DNA from: Flectonema sp. DT1601
Lineage: Eukaryota > Euglenozoa > Diplonemea > Diplonemida > Diplonemidae
Assembly: GCA_964019425.1 (NCBI GenBank)
Contig: OZ025807.1
Span: 248,001-312,000 of the forward strand
Length of the DNA stretch: 64,000 nt
Direction of reading: 5' to 3'
A program made the position numbers and the translations under genes. This document shows, piece by piece, positions 63,963 through 64,000 of this stretch. The notes beneath the pieces are model-generated. The model saw only the letters and a program-made list of their open reading frames with translations, had not been told where the DNA came from and did no database searches. Each line of letters opens with the position of its first letter. The stretch's first letter is position 1.

Positions 63963-64000
63963 AGTCTTCTGTTTATTTTCCTGGTGTGGTTTTTTGCTTT

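Noticed and set aside
1-64000. CRISPR arrays, bacterial operons, rRNA genes
   Set aside because: No spaced direct repeats, Shine-Dalgarno-type spacing or rRNA-like blocks were seen; the content is eukaryotic.

Overview
This window looks like nuclear DNA of a protist-like eukaryote. It has short spliceosomal introns (62-97 bp), eukaryote-only protein families (COP9 subunit 2, DCN1-like, F-box, ALG10, RING-H2, RanBP2 zinc finger, SLC6 transporter) and very many poly(A)/poly(T) runs between genes. Every gene I can support with confidence, about 21, lies on the minus strand. Most start codons sit 2-50 nt after a 3' splice acceptor (usually AACAG or a pyrimidine tract plus CAG) with no obvious matching donor nearby. 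Gaps between a stop codon and the next acceptor are often only 120-230 bp. A one-strand gene file plus acceptors at the start codon suggests polycistronic transcription with spliced-leader trans-splicing, as in Euglenozoa. The leader itself is not visible here, so the lineage is inference.

Layout. Positions 1-10.4 kb hold five sparse minus-strand genes: a DOPA-dioxygenase-family protein, a DCN1-like neddylation factor, a tandem PH-domain protein, a coiled-coil protein and an F-box protein. Positions 10.4-37.3 kb are a roughly 27 kb stretch with no convincing protein gene. It is full of A/T homopolymers and contains a roughly 2 kb unit bounded by inverted arrays of a 20-bp repeat, a 733-bp terminal-inverted-repeat element with a 6-bp target duplication, and small dispersed repeats. 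Positions 37.3-64 kb are gene-dense, with 16 main genes on the minus strand: RanBP2 zinc finger, ankyrin (interrupted by a 200-N assembly gap), a GT-A-like glycosyltransferase, a CaaX-tailed LRR protein, a degenerate Nudix-like protein, a Pro/Thr-rich membrane protein, an SLC6 transporter, a D-2-hydroxyacid dehydrogenase, a ubiquitin-like/LRR fusion, CSN2, a Gln-rich protein, a kelch protein, ALG10, a TPR-like protein, a four-TM protein and a RING-H2 membrane E3 ligase.

Shared biology. Several products belong to ubiquitin/NEDD8 control (DCN1-like, CSN2, F-box, RING-H2 E3, a UBL-LRR fusion), but they are scattered and the grouping may be chance. ALG10 serves N-glycan assembly in the ER, and the GT-A-like protein may also work in the secretory pathway. 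Further points of interest are very small ORFs behind strong acceptors, perfect stem-loops a short distance after stop codons, and the inverted 20-bp arrays, which are open in all frames and create spurious repeat ORFs.
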